Shown: positions 1 through 7,617, counted from the stretch's first letter. The stretch: DNA of 7,924 nucleotides from an uncultured Kineosporia sp. (GCA_937859855.1 CALMAR010000019.1:1-7924), one strand, 5' to 3'. Notes: generated by a model from the sequence alone, not told the origin. Program-made: numbers and translations.

Positions 1-1839
1 GATCTCGGTCAGCCGCTGCCGCAGCGCCTCACCACCGCCATCCACCCGGTACAGGCCGCGGACCCGGACAGTCGCGTAACCGGGCAGGTCGCCGTCCTCA
101 TTGACGTGCACGATCTTGGCCAGCTGGTCGTTGTCGATCACCGGGAACGGCAGCACCAGCTTGCGGCAGTGGGCCGGGGTGGCGGCCAGCAGATTGCGGT
201 CGGGGCCCAGCACCGACGTCATGGCAGTGACCAGTTCCTCCCGGATCGCGTCCAGCGGCGGGTTGGTCACCTGGGCGAACAGCTGGGAGAAGTAGTCGAA
301 CAGCAGCCGGGGACGCTTCGACAACACCGCCACCGGCGTGTCGGTGCCCATCGACCCGATCGGCTCGGCGCCGGTCCGGGCCATCGGCGCCACCAGCACC
401 CGCAGTTCCTCCTCGGTGTAGCCGAACGCCTGCTGGCGGCGGGTCACCGACCTGTGCGTGTGCACGATGTGCTCGCGCTCGGGCAGATCCTCCAGGTGGA
501 TCCGGCCCGCATGCAGCCACTCGTCGTAAGGGTGCTGCCCGGCCAGGTAGGTCTTGACCTCGTCGTCCTCCACGATCCGGCCGTGGTCGGTGTCGATCAG
601 GAACATCCGGCCCGGTTGCAGCCGGCCCTTGCGGACCACCGAGGCGGGGTCGATGTCCAGCACCCCGGCCTCGCTGGCCAGCACGACCAGGCCGTCGTCG
701 GTGACCCAGTAGCGGCCCGGGCGCAGGCCGTTGCGGTCGAGCACGGCGCCGATCAGGGTGCCGTCGGTGAAGGCCACGCAGGCCGGGCCGTCCCACGGCT
801 CCATGAACATGGAGTGGAACTCGTAGAAGGCCCGGCGAGCGGGGTCCATCTCGGCGTGGTTCTCCCATGCTTCGGGGATCATCATCAGCACCGCATGCGG
901 CAGCGAGCGGCCGCCCAGATGGAGCAGTTCGAGCACCTCGTCGAAGGATGCGGTGTCACTGGCGCCCGGCGTGCAGACCGGGAACAGCCGGTCCAGGTCA
1001 CCGGGGATCAGGTCGCTGACCAGCTGGCTCTCCCGGGCCCGCATCCAGTTCCGGTTGCCCTTCACGGTATTGATCTCACCGTTGTGGGCCATCAGCCGGA
1101 ACGGGTGGGCCAGCGGCCAGGACGGAAAGGTGTTGGTGGAGAACCGGGAGTGCACGATCGCCAGCTCGGTGGCGAACCGGCGGTCGGACAGGTCGGGGAA
1201 GAACGGCTCGAGCTGCCCGGTGGTGAGCATCCCCTTGTAGACCAGGGTCCGGCAGGACAGGGAGGGGAAGTACACCCCGGCCTCGCGCTCGGCCCGCTTG
1301 CGCAGGCAGAAGGCCCGCCGCTCCAGCGCCATGCCGACCACCCGGCCGGGCCGGGAGGCGACGAACAACTGCCGGAACACCGGCTGGCAGGCGGCGGCGC
1401 TGTCACCGACCAGACCACTGGTGATGGGCACGTCCCGCCAGCACAGCACAGTCAGGCCTTCTTCACTGGCCAGGCGCTCCAGGGTGGCCTCGGCTTCGGC
1501 CCGTTCGGCATCGTCGATCGGCAGGAAGGCGGTCCCGGCCGCGTAACTTCCGGCCGGGGGCAGCTCCACTCCGTGCTCCTCAGCCAGCACATCGCGCAGA
1601 AAGGCGTCGGGGATCTGGGTGATGATCCCCGCCCCGTCACCGGTGTCGACCTCAGCACCGACCGCCCCGCGATGATCAAGGTTGCGCAACGCGGTCAGGG
1701 CCAGGTCGACGATGTCGTGGCCAGGTTCACCACGCATGGTGGCGACGAAGGCGACTCCGCACGCGTCATGCTCGTGCTGACCGTCGTACAGGCCGGTGGG
1801 GGCGGGTGCGGCGGAGAACCGCCGGAACGGGGAGACCAT
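1..1839 (-). CDS. gltB: Glutamate synthase large subunit, N-terminal 613 residues (runs off left edge)
   Basis: This is the large (alpha) subunit of glutamate synthase, which hydrolyses glutamine and passes the ammonia to 2-oxoglutarate to give two glutamates in the cytoplasm. The ATG at 1839 has a GAGGT ribosome site seven bases upstream. Residues 1-26 form a short propeptide ending before Cys27 in DACGVAF, the N-terminal nucleophile of the class II amidotransferase domain. That domain continues through [13 protein letters not shown] and TGDGAGI (about 55-80), [11 protein letters not shown] (about 230) and [14 protein letters not shown] (252-265). The central domain begins near residue 497 with [12 protein letters not shown] and [14 protein letters not shown]. 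About 40% of a usual 1,500-residue protein is present. The FMN and Fe-S regions and gltD would lie beyond the left edge. No frameshift is seen. It has the same direction as lgt but is separated by 232 bases, so it may have its own promoter. Identification is secure. Confidence 0.97.
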   Translation of the reverse strand, partial: MVSPFRRFSAAPAPTGLYDGQHEHDACGVAFVATMRGEPGHDIVDLALTALRNLDHRGAVGAEVDTGDGAGIITQIPDAFLRDVLAEEHGVELPPAGSYAAGTAFLPIDDAERAEAEATLERLASEEGLTVLCWRDVPITSGLVGDSAAACQPVFRQLFVASRPGRVVGMALERRAFCLRKRAEREAGVYFPSLSCRTLVYKGMLTTGQLEPFFPDLSDRRFATELAIVHSRFSTNTFPSWPLAHPFRLMAHNGEINTVKGNRNWMRARESQLVSDLIPGDLDRLFPVCTPGASDTASFDEVLELLHLGGRSLPHAVLMMIPEAWENHAEMDPARRAFYEFHSMFMEPWDGPACVAFTDGTLIGAVLDRNGLRPGRYWVTDDGLVVLASEAGVLDIDPASVVRKGRLQPGRMFLIDTDHGRIVEDDEVKTYLAGQHPYDEWLHAGRIHLEDLPEREHIVHTHRSVTRRQQAFGYTEEELRVLVAPMARTGAEPIGSMGTDTPVAVLSKRPRLLFDYFSQLFAQVTNPPLDAIREELVTAMTSVLGPDRNLLAATPAHCRKLVLPFPVIDNDQLAKIVHVNEDGDLPGYATVRVRGLYRVDGGGEALRQRLTEI

Positions 1840-1846
1840 GGGGCAT

Positions 1847-1851
1847 ACCTC
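1847..1851 (-). promoter_or_regulatory. Ribosome binding site of gltB
   Basis: GAGGT on the minus strand lies seven bases before the ATG at 1839. It supports that start over the ATG at 1846, which overlaps the site's edge and is in another frame. The start also leaves a plausible 26-residue propeptide before the catalytic Cys27. Confidence 0.7.
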
Positions 1852-1960
1852 GTGGTCGCAGGGTCCGGGAGGATGACGAAACCCGCACACGAGGCGAGTC
1901 GCCGGCGGATGTCGCTCAGAGGTCCAAGTGGGACGCCGCTGGCCCTCGTGGTTCTTGGTC

Positions 1961-1990
1961 ACTGTAACTGGTGCGATTCATGTTTCGAAA
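1961..1990 (-). promoter_or_regulatory. Weak candidate gltB promoter
   Basis: On the minus strand TACAGT (1966-1961) resembles a -10 box at four of six positions. About 17-18 bases upstream, within 1984-1990, is TTTCGA or TTCGAA, a poor -35 match. Transcription would start near 1954, giving a leader of roughly 115 bases. The candidate gains some weight because the GAAAC direct repeat overlaps and extends just upstream of the -35 region, where an activator could bind. It is a pattern match only. Confidence 0.22.
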
Positions 1991-2002
1991 CCTTTCCGAA
2001 AC
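1987..2002. promoter_or_regulatory. GAAAC-n6-GAAAC direct repeat, candidate GlnR-type nitrogen operator
   Basis: Two perfect GAAAC half-sites (1987-1991 and 1998-2002) are separated by six bases, an 11-bp period. The left half is also part of the palindrome GTTTCGAAAC (1982-1991). Actinobacterial GlnR sites are described as alternating GTnAC and GAAAC half-sites with six-base spacers, so spacing and one half-site type match. A GTAAC at 1964-1968 is one base out of phase. The site lies about 150 bases upstream of gltB, a nitrogen-assimilation gene, which suits nitrogen control. The binding factor is inferred; chance or another regulator is possible. Confidence 0.4.
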
Positions 2003-2071
2003 GATCGCGTTGCGCCCAGTTTCCGCCGAAGCTATCCGAGCGGGAAGTCAGGCGCGGTGCCCGGCCGGGCG

Positions 2072-3064
2072 TTACCCCGGTTGACGGCGGGCGGCTTCGT
2101 CCAGTTGAAGATTCTGCACACCGTCACTGCTGATCTGGGAACCGCTGAGCTGCGGGTGGCCGGCCGGGGGGACGGTGGCCGACGGGCCGCCAGCTGCCAG
2201 TCCACGCTGCAGCACCACCTCGCGTCCGGGGCGCAGCAGCTGGGACGCAACGAGGTAGATCAGGCCTGCGAGGAAGACCACGATCGAGGTCCAGACGTTC
2301 AGCCGCAGGCCCAGAATGTGCTCGGCCGGGTCGATCCTGAGGGCTTCGATCCAGACCCGTCCGGCCGTGTAGACGCAGCAGTAGAGGGCGAACACCCGGC
2401 CGTGACCGAGCTTGTAGCGGCGATCGGCCCAGACCAGCACGAAGAAACCGGCCAGATCCCAGATCGACTCGTAGAGAAAGGTCGGCTGGAACGTTCCGAG
2501 CACGATCGGGTGTCCGTGTGAGTCCTGGACCGCGTGGCCACGCGCGGAATCCCATTCGTGGATCTGCAGGCCCCAGGGCTGACTGGTGGGTCTGCCGTAG
2601 AGCTCGTTGTTGAACCAGTTGCCCCACCGGCCCATCGCCTGAGCGGCGATGATGCCGGGAGCGACCGCGTCGGCGAACGGTGGGAAAAGGAGACCGGCGC
2701 GGCGGCATCCGATGTAGGCGCCGACCCCGCCGAGCAGGACGGCACCCCAGATGCCGAGACCGCCCTCCCAGATGTAGAGCGCCTTGATCGGCTTGCCTCC
2801 GGAACCGAAGTAAGCCTCCGGCGAGGTGATCACGTGGTAGACCCGGCCTCCGATCACTCCGAACGGCACCGCCCAGGTGGCCACGTCCAGCACTGCTGAG
2901 GGATCTCCGCCTCGCGCCCTCCAGCGCCGCTGGGAGATCGCCACCGCGATCACGATCCCGGTCAGAATGCACAGCGCATAGCCCCGCAGCGGGAACGGCC
3001 CCAGGTGCCACACTCCCTGGGACGGGCTGGGAATGCTCGCGCGCATCACGTCCAACATCATCAC
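2072..3064 (-). CDS. lgt: Prolipoprotein diacylglyceryl transferase Lgt
   Basis: Lgt is an inner-membrane enzyme that transfers diacylglyceryl from phosphatidylglycerol to the lipobox cysteine of prelipoproteins, the first step of lipoprotein maturation. The N-terminus IPSPSQGVWHLGPFPLRGYAL (11-31) and the family signature GRWGNWFNNELYG (145-157) are clear. Arg146 should correspond to the essential Arg of that signature, and the Tyr232/Arg236 pair (YTAGR) to the second essential site. Multiple hydrophobic segments span about residues 26-275. The stretch IWEGGLGIWGA (98-108) has Trp where the E. coli enzyme has a His. A Gly/Pro-rich tail of about 50 residues follows the last membrane segment. 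The start is GTG at 3064 (GTGA overlap with the trpA stop) or ATG at 3061; an AGGA lies just upstream. The gene ends the trp unit and is probably translationally coupled to trpA. Confidence 0.95.
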   Translation of the reverse strand: MMMLDVMRASIPSPSQGVWHLGPFPLRGYALCILTGIVIAVAISQRRWRARGGDPSAVLDVATWAVPFGVIGGRVYHVITSPEAYFGSGGKPIKALYIWEGGLGIWGAVLLGGVGAYIGCRRAGLLFPPFADAVAPGIIAAQAMGRWGNWFNNELYGRPTSQPWGLQIHEWDSARGHAVQDSHGHPIVLGTFQPTFLYESIWDLAGFFVLVWADRRYKLGHGRVFALYCCVYTAGRVWIEALRIDPAEHILGLRLNVWTSIVVFLAGLIYLVASQLLRPGREVVLQRGLAAGGPSATVPPAGHPQLSGSQISSDGVQNLQLDEAARRQPG

Positions 3065-3915
3065 CCGTCCTGCTGGCTGCTGTCGTGGGTACTGTCCAGG
3101 TTTCGCTCGCGGACGCCGGAGGCGAGTTCCTGAGCCAGTTCGCGGACAGCCTCGATTCCGGCTGTGGTCGTCGGCGCCTCCGCCAGCGCCCGGACGAACG
3201 CCGAGCCGACGATCACGCCGTCCGCGAACCCCGCCACCTGCGCAGCCTGATCCCCATTGGAGACGCCGATGCCGACGCAGATCGGCAACCGGGTCACCTG
3301 GCGGGTGCGTTCGACCAGACCGGCAGCGGCATCTCCGAGCGTGCTGCGGACGCCGGTGACCCCCATCGTCGACGCGGCGTAGACGAAGCCCCGGCAGGCG
3401 GCGGCAGTATCGGCCAGCCGCTGGCCGGTCGAGCTGGGCGCCACCAGGAAGACCCGGTCCAGGTCATGCTCTTCAGCGGCCGCCAGCCATCCGGCCGCCT
3501 CGTCCGGGATCAGATCCGGAGTGATCAGCCCGGCTCCCCCAGCCGTGCTCAGATCGGCCGCGAACCGCTCGACGCCGTACCGGTCGACCAGGTTCCAGTA
3601 GGTCATCAGCAGCGCGGGGGTGCCGGTCGCGGCGATCTCGCCGGCCGCGGTGATCGCGTCGCGCGGCGTCGTCCCGCCCGCCAGGGCAGCTTGCGCCGCA
3701 CTCTGGATCAACGGGCCGTCCATCAGCGGATCTGAGTAGGGAACACCGACCTCGACGATGTCGGCCCCGCCCTCGACCATCGCCTGCATGGCGGCGATCG
3801 ACGTGGCCAGGTCGGGAAAGCCGGTCGGAAGGTAGCCGATCAGCGCGGCCCGGTTCTCGGCTTTGGCCCGGGCCAGGACCGGGCCACTTCCGGAGCGGGT
3901 GCTCAGCGCCGTCAT
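3061..3915 (-). CDS. trpA: Tryptophan synthase alpha subunit
   Basis: TrpA splits indole-3-glycerol phosphate into glyceraldehyde 3-phosphate and indole, which is channelled to TrpB within the alpha2-beta2 complex. The 284 residues form a TIM barrel slightly longer than the usual 268 or so. Visible motifs are [11 protein letters not shown] (25-35) and [19 protein letters not shown] (53-71). Glu55 and Asp66 are eleven residues apart, as are catalytic Glu49 and Asp60 of the E. coli enzyme. A phosphate-binding region [12 protein letters not shown] lies near residue 240. The ATG at 3915 overlaps the trpB stop as ATGA, and the TGA at 3061-3063 overlaps the lgt start, so translation is probably coupled on both sides. 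No damage is seen. Confidence 0.96.
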   Translation of the reverse strand: MTALSTRSGSGPVLARAKAENRAALIGYLPTGFPDLATSIAAMQAMVEGGADIVEVGVPYSDPLMDGPLIQSAAQAALAGGTTPRDAITAAGEIAATGTPALLMTYWNLVDRYGVERFAADLSTAGGAGLITPDLIPDEAAGWLAAAEEHDLDRVFLVAPSSTGQRLADTAAACRGFVYAASTMGVTGVRSTLGDAAAGLVERTRQVTRLPICVGIGVSNGDQAAQVAGFADGVIVGSAFVRALAEAPTTTAGIEAVRELAQELASGVRERNLDSTHDSSQQDG

Positions 3916-5219
3916 GATGCGCCGTGTGGCTGGTCGATCTCTTCGATCTGATCGACCGTGCGCATCCGCTCCGCCTCGGACTCGACCAGCGCAGCGGCGG
4001 GCATCACGCCGAACCAGCGCGCGGCGGTGTCGACGTCCTTGTCGCCGCGACCGGACAGATTGACCAGGATCACGCCGTCTGGGCCGAGCCGGCGCCCCTC
4101 CCGGATCGCCCCAGCCAGCGCGTGCGCGCTCTCGATCGCTGGGATGATCCCCTCGGTCCGGCAGAGCAGCCGGAACGCCTGCATCGCCTCGTCATCGTTC
4201 ACCGGTTCGTACCGGGCCCGGCCGATCTCGTGCAGCCAGGAATGCTCCGGGCCTACCCCCGGGTAGTCCAGGCCCGCCGAAATGGAATGACTCTCGACGG
4301 TTTGGCCGTACTGGTCCTGGAGTACGAAGGTCCGGTTCCCGTGCAGCACGCCGGGCAGCCCGCCGGTGATGCTGGCCGCGTGGCGTCCGGTCAGCACGCC
4401 GTCCCCGCCGGCCTCGAAACCGACCAGTTTGACTCCGGCGTCGTCCAGGAAAGCGTGGAAGATCCCAATCGCGTTCGAGCCCCCGCCGACGCACGCGGCC
4501 ACCACATCGGGCAGCCGGCCGGTCAGGTCGAGCACCTGGGCTCTCGCCTCCTGGCCGATCACCTGGTGGAACTGGCGCACCATGGTCGGAAAGGGATGCG
4601 GGCCAGCGACCGTGCCGAGCAGGTAGTGGGTGCTGGCGACGTTGGTCACCCAGTCGCGCATGGCCTCGTTGATCGCGTCCTTGAGGGTGCGCGACCCCGC
4701 CTTCACCGGGATCACCTCGGCGCCGAGCAGGTTCATCCGGGAGACGTTCAGCGCCTGCCGGCGCGTGTCCTCCTCGCCCATGTAGACCGTGCACTCCAGG
4801 CCCATCAGCGCGGCGGCGGTGGCGGCGGCAACCCCGTGCTGTCCCGCTCCGGTCTCGGCGATCACCCGCGGCTTGCCCATCCGCTTGGTCAGCAGGGCCT
4901 GGCCCAGCACATTATTGATCTTGTGCGAGCCGGTGTGATTGAGATCCTCGCGCTTGAGCAGGATCGTGGCCCCACCGGCGTGCTCGGCGAACCGGGGGGC
5001 CGGGGTCAGGATGCTGGGCCGGCCACTGTAGGTGCGGTTCAGGTGATCCAGTTCGGCGACGAAGGCGGGGTCGGCCTGAGCTTCGGTGAAGGCCTGTTCG
5101 AGTTCGTCCAGGGCAGCCACCAGCGCCTCCGGCACGAAGCGGCCGCCGAAGCGGCCGAAGTACGGCCCGTGCGCCGCCCGCAACCCCGGTGCGGGGCTGC
5201 TGCTGACGGCGCCGGTCAC
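3912..5219 (-). CDS. trpB: Tryptophan synthase beta subunit
   Basis: TrpB is the PLP enzyme that condenses indole with L-serine to give L-tryptophan. The 435 residues begin with a short variable leader, then [16 protein letters not shown] (18-33). The PLP lysine is Lys100 in HTGSHKINN. Glu122 in [11 protein letters not shown] lies 22 residues later, the same distance as Lys87 and Glu109 of the E. coli enzyme. The phosphate-binding loop GGGSNAIG is at 245-252. The intact set of motifs, and direct linkage to trpA, mark it as the classical TrpB1 type. The start is GTG at 5219, overlapping the trpC stop as GTGA. The stop overlaps the trpA start by four bases. No trpM-like small gene lies between trpC and trpB, unlike streptomycetes. 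Confidence 0.97.
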   Translation of the reverse strand: MTGAVSSSPAPGLRAAHGPYFGRFGGRFVPEALVAALDELEQAFTEAQADPAFVAELDHLNRTYSGRPSILTPAPRFAEHAGGATILLKREDLNHTGSHKINNVLGQALLTKRMGKPRVIAETGAGQHGVAAATAAALMGLECTVYMGEEDTRRQALNVSRMNLLGAEVIPVKAGSRTLKDAINEAMRDWVTNVASTHYLLGTVAGPHPFPTMVRQFHQVIGQEARAQVLDLTGRLPDVVAACVGGGSNAIGIFHAFLDDAGVKLVGFEAGGDGVLTGRHAASITGGLPGVLHGNRTFVLQDQYGQTVESHSISAGLDYPGVGPEHSWLHEIGRARYEPVNDDEAMQAFRLLCRTEGIIPAIESAHALAGAIREGRRLGPDGVILVNLSGRGDKDVDTAARWFGVMPAAALVESEAERMRTVDQIEEIDQPHGAS

Positions 5220-6028
5220 GACCGGCCTGCTCGTAGGGCGGGATGGGAACCGGCCGCGACCAGGTCGGCCACCGCCGCGCGCGGGTCGTTGCCCATCACC
5301 AGGCTCTCCCCGACCAGGACGGCATGGGCACCGGACCGGGCGTACTCCAGCACGTCGTGCGGGCCGCGCACGCCGGACTCGGCGATCCGGAAGATTCCAC
5401 TGGGCACCTTGGGGGCGACCTTGGCGAAGGTGCCCCGGTCGACCTCGAGGGTCTTCAGGTCGCGGGAGTTGATCCCGATCACCCGGGCTCCGGCGTCCAG
5501 GGCGCGCTCAAGCTCGTCGCCGTCGTGCACCTCCACCAGCGGCGTCATGCCCAGCGAATGCACCCGTTCGACCAGGGAGACCAGAGCTTGCTGCTCGAGC
5601 GCCGCGACGATCAGCAGGACAGCGTCGGCGCCGTAGGCCCGCGCCTCCCAGACCTGATAGCTGGTGACCACGAAATCCTTGCGCAGTACCGGAATGTCGA
5701 CGCTGGCCCGGACCGCGGCCAGGTCGGCCAGGCTGCCACCGAACCGGCGCGGCTCGGTCAGCACGCTGATCCAGCTGGCGCCGCCGGACTCGTAGTCGCC
5801 GGCCAGCGCGGCTGGATCGGCGATCGCAGCCAGCGCGCCCTTGCTCGGACTGGATCGCTTGACCTCGGCGATCACCTTGACCGTCTCGCCGTCCCGCAAC
5901 ACCGCTTCGGCCGGGCGGGCCGAGGGCCGGGCGGCCGCCAGGGCCTGCAGGTCGTCCAGCGATGTGCTCTGCTGCCGTTCGGCGAGATCCTCACGGACCC
6001 CGGCGACGATGTCATCGAGCACAGTCAC
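5216..6028 (-). CDS. trpC: Indole-3-glycerol phosphate synthase
   Basis: TrpC closes the ring of carboxyphenylaminodeoxyribulose phosphate, with decarboxylation and dehydration, to form indole-3-glycerol phosphate, the substrate of TrpA. I chose the GTG at 6028, giving 270 residues starting [16 protein letters not shown], as in homologues; AAGGAG lies six bases upstream. An in-frame start at 6112 would add 28 residues with no family resemblance. TIM-barrel motifs include [13 protein letters not shown] (Glu55, Lys57), PVLRKDF (Lys117), PLVEVHD (Glu165), INSRDL (Asn187) and IAESGV (Glu217, Ser218), covering the expected catalytic and phosphate-binding set. It is monofunctional, with no TrpF domain, as usual in actinobacteria, where PriA often covers that step. 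It is first of the trpC-trpB-trpA-lgt chain. Confidence 0.96.
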   Translation of the reverse strand: MTVLDDIVAGVREDLAERQQSTSLDDLQALAAARPSARPAEAVLRDGETVKVIAEVKRSSPSKGALAAIADPAALAGDYESGGASWISVLTEPRRFGGSLADLAAVRASVDIPVLRKDFVVTSYQVWEARAYGADAVLLIVAALEQQALVSLVERVHSLGMTPLVEVHDGDELERALDAGARVIGINSRDLKTLEVDRGTFAKVAPKVPSGIFRIAESGVRGPHDVLEYARSGAHAVLVGESLVMGNDPRAAVADLVAAGSHPALRAGRS

Positions 6029-6034
6029 ACGACT

Positions 6035-6040
6035 CTCCTT
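6035..6040 (-). promoter_or_regulatory. Ribosome binding site that fixes the trpC start
   Basis: AAGGAG on the minus strand sits six bases before the GTG at 6028. It is the strongest such site near either candidate start and lies inside what would be coding sequence if the ATG at 6112 were used, so it argues for the shorter TrpC. Confidence 0.75.
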
Positions 6041-6074
6041 CGGCTCCCCGTCGGCAGGGCACTCAGACCTGTCG

Positions 6075-6103
6075 ATGGTACCCAGGCCGAAGGGATGCTT
6101 CAG
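6075..6103 (-). promoter_or_regulatory. Weak candidate promoter for trpC-trpB-trpA-lgt
   Basis: On the minus strand CTGAAG (6103-6098) and TACCAT (6080-6075) are separated by 17 bases. They match the -35 and -10 consensus at three and four of six positions. Initiation near 6068 would leave a leader of about 40 bases before the trpC GTG. I see no Trp-rich leader peptide, paired attenuator stems or T-box core in 6029-6187, so no attenuation signal is supported. Read-through from the DUF4282 gene is an alternative. Confidence 0.25.
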
Positions 6104-6159
6104 ACCGCCCATTCGTGGTAAAGAGGCTGGCCGCCCGGATCCCGAACAGCCGTCGTTAT

Positions 6160-6196
6160 CAGGGCCGGGGAGGTGATCCGAGCTGGATCAGCCCTG
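6160..6196 (-). other. Nested inverted repeat at the 3' end of the DUF4282 gene
   Basis: An inner perfect six-base stem, TGATCC (6174-6179) with GGATCA (6185-6190), encloses a five-base loop. An outer pair, CAGGGC (6160-6165) and GCCCTG (6191-6196), flanks it with an unequal internal loop. The TGA stop (6188-6190) lies inside. No run of T follows on the minus strand, so this is at best a weak or factor-assisted terminator, or an mRNA-end structure. It is the only hairpin seen between this gene and trpC. Confidence 0.25.
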
Positions 6197-6760
6197 ACCG
6201 TAAGGGTATTGGCCTCCCGGCGGTGGGTAGCCCTGAACTGGGCCCTGCGCCGGTCCTTGACCCGGGCCCGTCGCTGGACCGTAACCAGTACCAGGCCCGT
6301 AACCAGGGCCGGAGCCAGGAGGCGGCCCGTAACCAGGGCCGGAGCCAGGAGGCGGCCCGTAACCAGGGCCGGAGCCAGGAGGCGGCCCGTAACCGCCGGT
6401 CGCAGGCGAGGCGCCTTGAGCGGAGCTGAGGTGCGCTTGGAGCAGCTGCGACGCCCGCCCGGTGTTCTCGGCCGTCCGCAGAATGGCCAGGTACAGCTCG
6501 AGCAGCAGGCGAACATAGGTGAGAGTCAGCAGCACGAACAGCGGTACCACCAGGATCGCCACCACCGCCCCGCCGGAGCCCTGGCTCAGCCCGGCGAAGA
6601 AGAAGATGATCCCGCCGATCACGATCAGGGCGAACGCCAGCGCGTAGATCACCGACATCACTCGAGGGCCGATGAACTTGGTGAACCGGAAGTCCACCAG
6701 TCCGGAGAAGTACCCGCCAACGAAACCGTTGTCCGGGTTCGGTGGTAAGGGGGAACTCAT
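6188..6760 (-). CDS. DUF4282 family membrane protein with Gly/Pro/Tyr-rich repeat tail
   Basis: This is a 190-residue membrane protein of unknown function. The segment GYFSGLVDFRFTKFIGPRVMS, around residues 15-36, resembles the start of DUF4282 proteins, which have two close membrane helices. Helices are predicted at about 34-57 and 64-90. A polar helix-like stretch (LRTAENTGRASQLLQAH) follows. From residue 123 comes a low-complexity tail with three identical decapeptides GYGPPPGSGP (123-152), then looser GYGPGT and Pro/Gln/Gly sequence to the end. The ATG at 6760 is preceded by GAGGAG with six bases between; a start at 6808 would add 16 residues without such a site. It lies between a surface-type membrane protein and trpC with gaps of 110 and 159 bases, so it may be transcribed alone. 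Nothing visible supports an enzymatic role. Confidence 0.85.
   Translation of the reverse strand: MSSPLPPNPDNGFVGGYFSGLVDFRFTKFIGPRVMSVIYALAFALIVIGGIIFFFAGLSQGSGGAVVAILVVPLFVLLTLTYVRLLLELYLAILRTAENTGRASQLLQAHLSSAQGASPATGGYGPPPGSGPGYGPPPGSGPGYGPPPGSGPGYGPGTGYGPATGPGQGPAQGPVQGYPPPGGQYPYGQG
6301..6390. repeat. Three identical 30-bp tandem repeats in coding sequence
   Basis: Copies at 6301-6330, 6331-6360 and 6361-6390 are identical base for base. Partial matches continue at both sides (6291-6300 and 6391-6394). Each unit is ten codons and encodes GYGPPPGSGP in the minus-strand gene, so gain or loss of copies keeps the frame. The absence of even synonymous differences suggests recent expansion or repeat homogenisation. 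No spacers separate the copies, so this is not a CRISPR array. Confidence 0.97.
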
Positions 6761-6766
6761 CGTGAT

Positions 6767-6772
6767 CTCCTC
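6767..6772 (-). promoter_or_regulatory. Ribosome binding site of the DUF4282 gene
   Basis: GAGGAG on the minus strand lies six bases before the ATG at 6760 and selects this start over the in-frame candidate at 6808. Confidence 0.7.
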
Positions 6773-6815
6773 TTGGCTCTCAGTCAACGTCTTCAATGGC
6801 TGCCCCATCTGGGCG

Positions 6816-6843
6816 CGCTCACCCTAGCGGCCGGTCGCTCACC
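6816..6843 (-). promoter_or_regulatory. Spaced direct repeat and possible -10 box upstream of the DUF4282 gene
   Basis: The octamer CGCTCACC occurs at 6816-6823 and 6836-6843 (GGTGAGCG on the minus strand), with starts exactly 20 bases apart, about two helical turns. On the minus strand TAGGGT, like the TAGRRT -10 box common in streptomycetes, lies between and partly inside the repeats (about 6825-6820). No convincing -35 box is present. The pair lies in the 110-base intergenic region, 55-85 bases before the DUF4282 ATG, so it could be an operator. This rests on spacing and position only. Confidence 0.3.
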
Positions 6844-6870
6844 TGGGGCTGGAAGATCCGCTTTGCCGCC

Positions 6871-7617
6871 TTAGCCTGCGCGCAAGATCAATTCACTGAT
6901 CGCCACTCCACCCGTGGACGCCCCGCTGCCGTTCACGGCAGTCAGCCGGTCCAGCCGGAGCCGGACCGTGCACGTGGTGACCGGCGGGAAGATCTTCATC
7001 GTTGGTCCCTGCCCCAGACTCTGATGGAATTCGCGCCCGAACTGGTCACCGGAGGCGCCGCAGTATCCCTTCGAATTGACCTTGGGCGATCCGAAAGACC
7101 AGGTCATCGAAGCGACCCTCCGGCTCGCAGCAGCATCCGCCGGTGCACTGGCGAGGCCCACCGCTCCAACCCGGATCGGCTCATTGAACTGAAGCAGGAT
7201 GGAGGAGCCGGTCGCATCGCCGCCAGATTGCCAGGATGTGTTTCGATTCCCATCGATCATCAGAGTCGGATCGTCCAGCGAAACCGATCCAGGTCCAGCA
7301 ACTGAGATCACCGGGTCGTGAATGGTGACCGTCGTTCCGGATGCCTGAGCGCTTTCATTGCAGAGCAGGTCGTCCGTGGCGGCCACGCAGGCCGGGCCAC
7401 CGGGCGACCCGCCGCTGGCTGCGCGGATGGCCGCATCACCGCCCGAACCGGGCGAGCCGCCGGGCAGAGAAGTGATCAGCAGCATCAGCAGCGCCAGAGC
7501 GGCGATCACGGTGGTTCCGGCCAGGGCCATGGTCCTGGCGGCCAACCCGGCCGGTTCTGCCCGCCCGGCCGGTTCTGCCAGCCCTGCCGGGTCTGCTGAA
7601 GTGCCCCCGCCGGTCAT
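6871..7617 (-). CDS. Single-pass membrane protein with a discoidin-like extracellular domain
   Basis: This 248-residue protein has a short N-terminal region with six-residue AEPAG-type repeats, one membrane helix at about residues 31-51 (ALAGTTVIAALALLMLLITSL) and a Gly/Ser-rich linker. About residues 95-248 resemble the discoidin (F5/8C) or NADase-type glycan-binding beta-sandwich: a DGNRNTSWQSGG motif (122-133), then LLQFNEPIRVGAVGL and a final AISELILRAG strand. Four cysteines (77, 86, 186, 216) fall on the presumed outer side and could form two disulfides. Such domains usually bind carbohydrates or surfaces, so an envelope role is inferred; no catalytic residues are seen. I chose the ATG at 7617, which overlaps the preceding stop as ATGA; a GTG at 7626 is the alternative. 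The gene is probably co-translated with the partial gene to its right. Confidence 0.75.
   Translation of the reverse strand: MTGGGTSADPAGLAEPAGRAEPAGLAARTMALAGTTVIAALALLMLLITSLPGGSPGSGGDAAIRAASGGSPGGPACVAATDDLLCNESAQASGTTVTIHDPVISVAGPGSVSLDDPTLMIDGNRNTSWQSGGDATGSSILLQFNEPIRVGAVGLASAPADAAASRRVASMTWSFGSPKVNSKGYCGASGDQFGREFHQSLGQGPTMKIFPPVTTCTVRLRLDRLTAVNGSGASTGGVAISELILRAG
7546..7599. repeat. Three 18-bp tandem repeats, the third degenerate
   Basis: Units at 7546-7563 and 7564-7581 differ at a single base near their ends; 7582-7599 is a diverged third copy. Each unit is six codons and encodes AEPAGR/AEPAGL-type sequence in the cytoplasmic N-terminal part of the membrane protein. Copy number changes would keep the frame. 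Confidence 0.85.

Noticed and set aside
2059..2070. GCCCGGCCGGGC palindrome just after the lgt stop as a terminator
   Set aside because: It has no room for a loop beyond its own central bases and no T run follows; such GC palindromes are expected by chance here.
106..2133. Long plus-strand open frame opposite gltB
   Set aside because: It is antisense to a clear glutamate synthase with intact motifs, has Gln/His/Arg/Gly-rich composition typical of high-GC shadow frames, and resembles no family.
3924..5636. 570-codon plus-strand frame opposite trpB and trpC, and a further long one at 5243-6121
   Set aside because: Both are complementary to genes with complete catalytic motifs and show the biased composition of antisense frames in high-GC DNA.
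6029..6187. Trp attenuator, leader peptide or T-box before trpC
   Set aside because: I found no short frame with clustered TGG codons, no terminator stem with a T run, and no T-box core sequence.
6301..6390. Possible CRISPR array
   Set aside because: The 30-bp units are contiguous with no spacers and encode an in-frame decapeptide.
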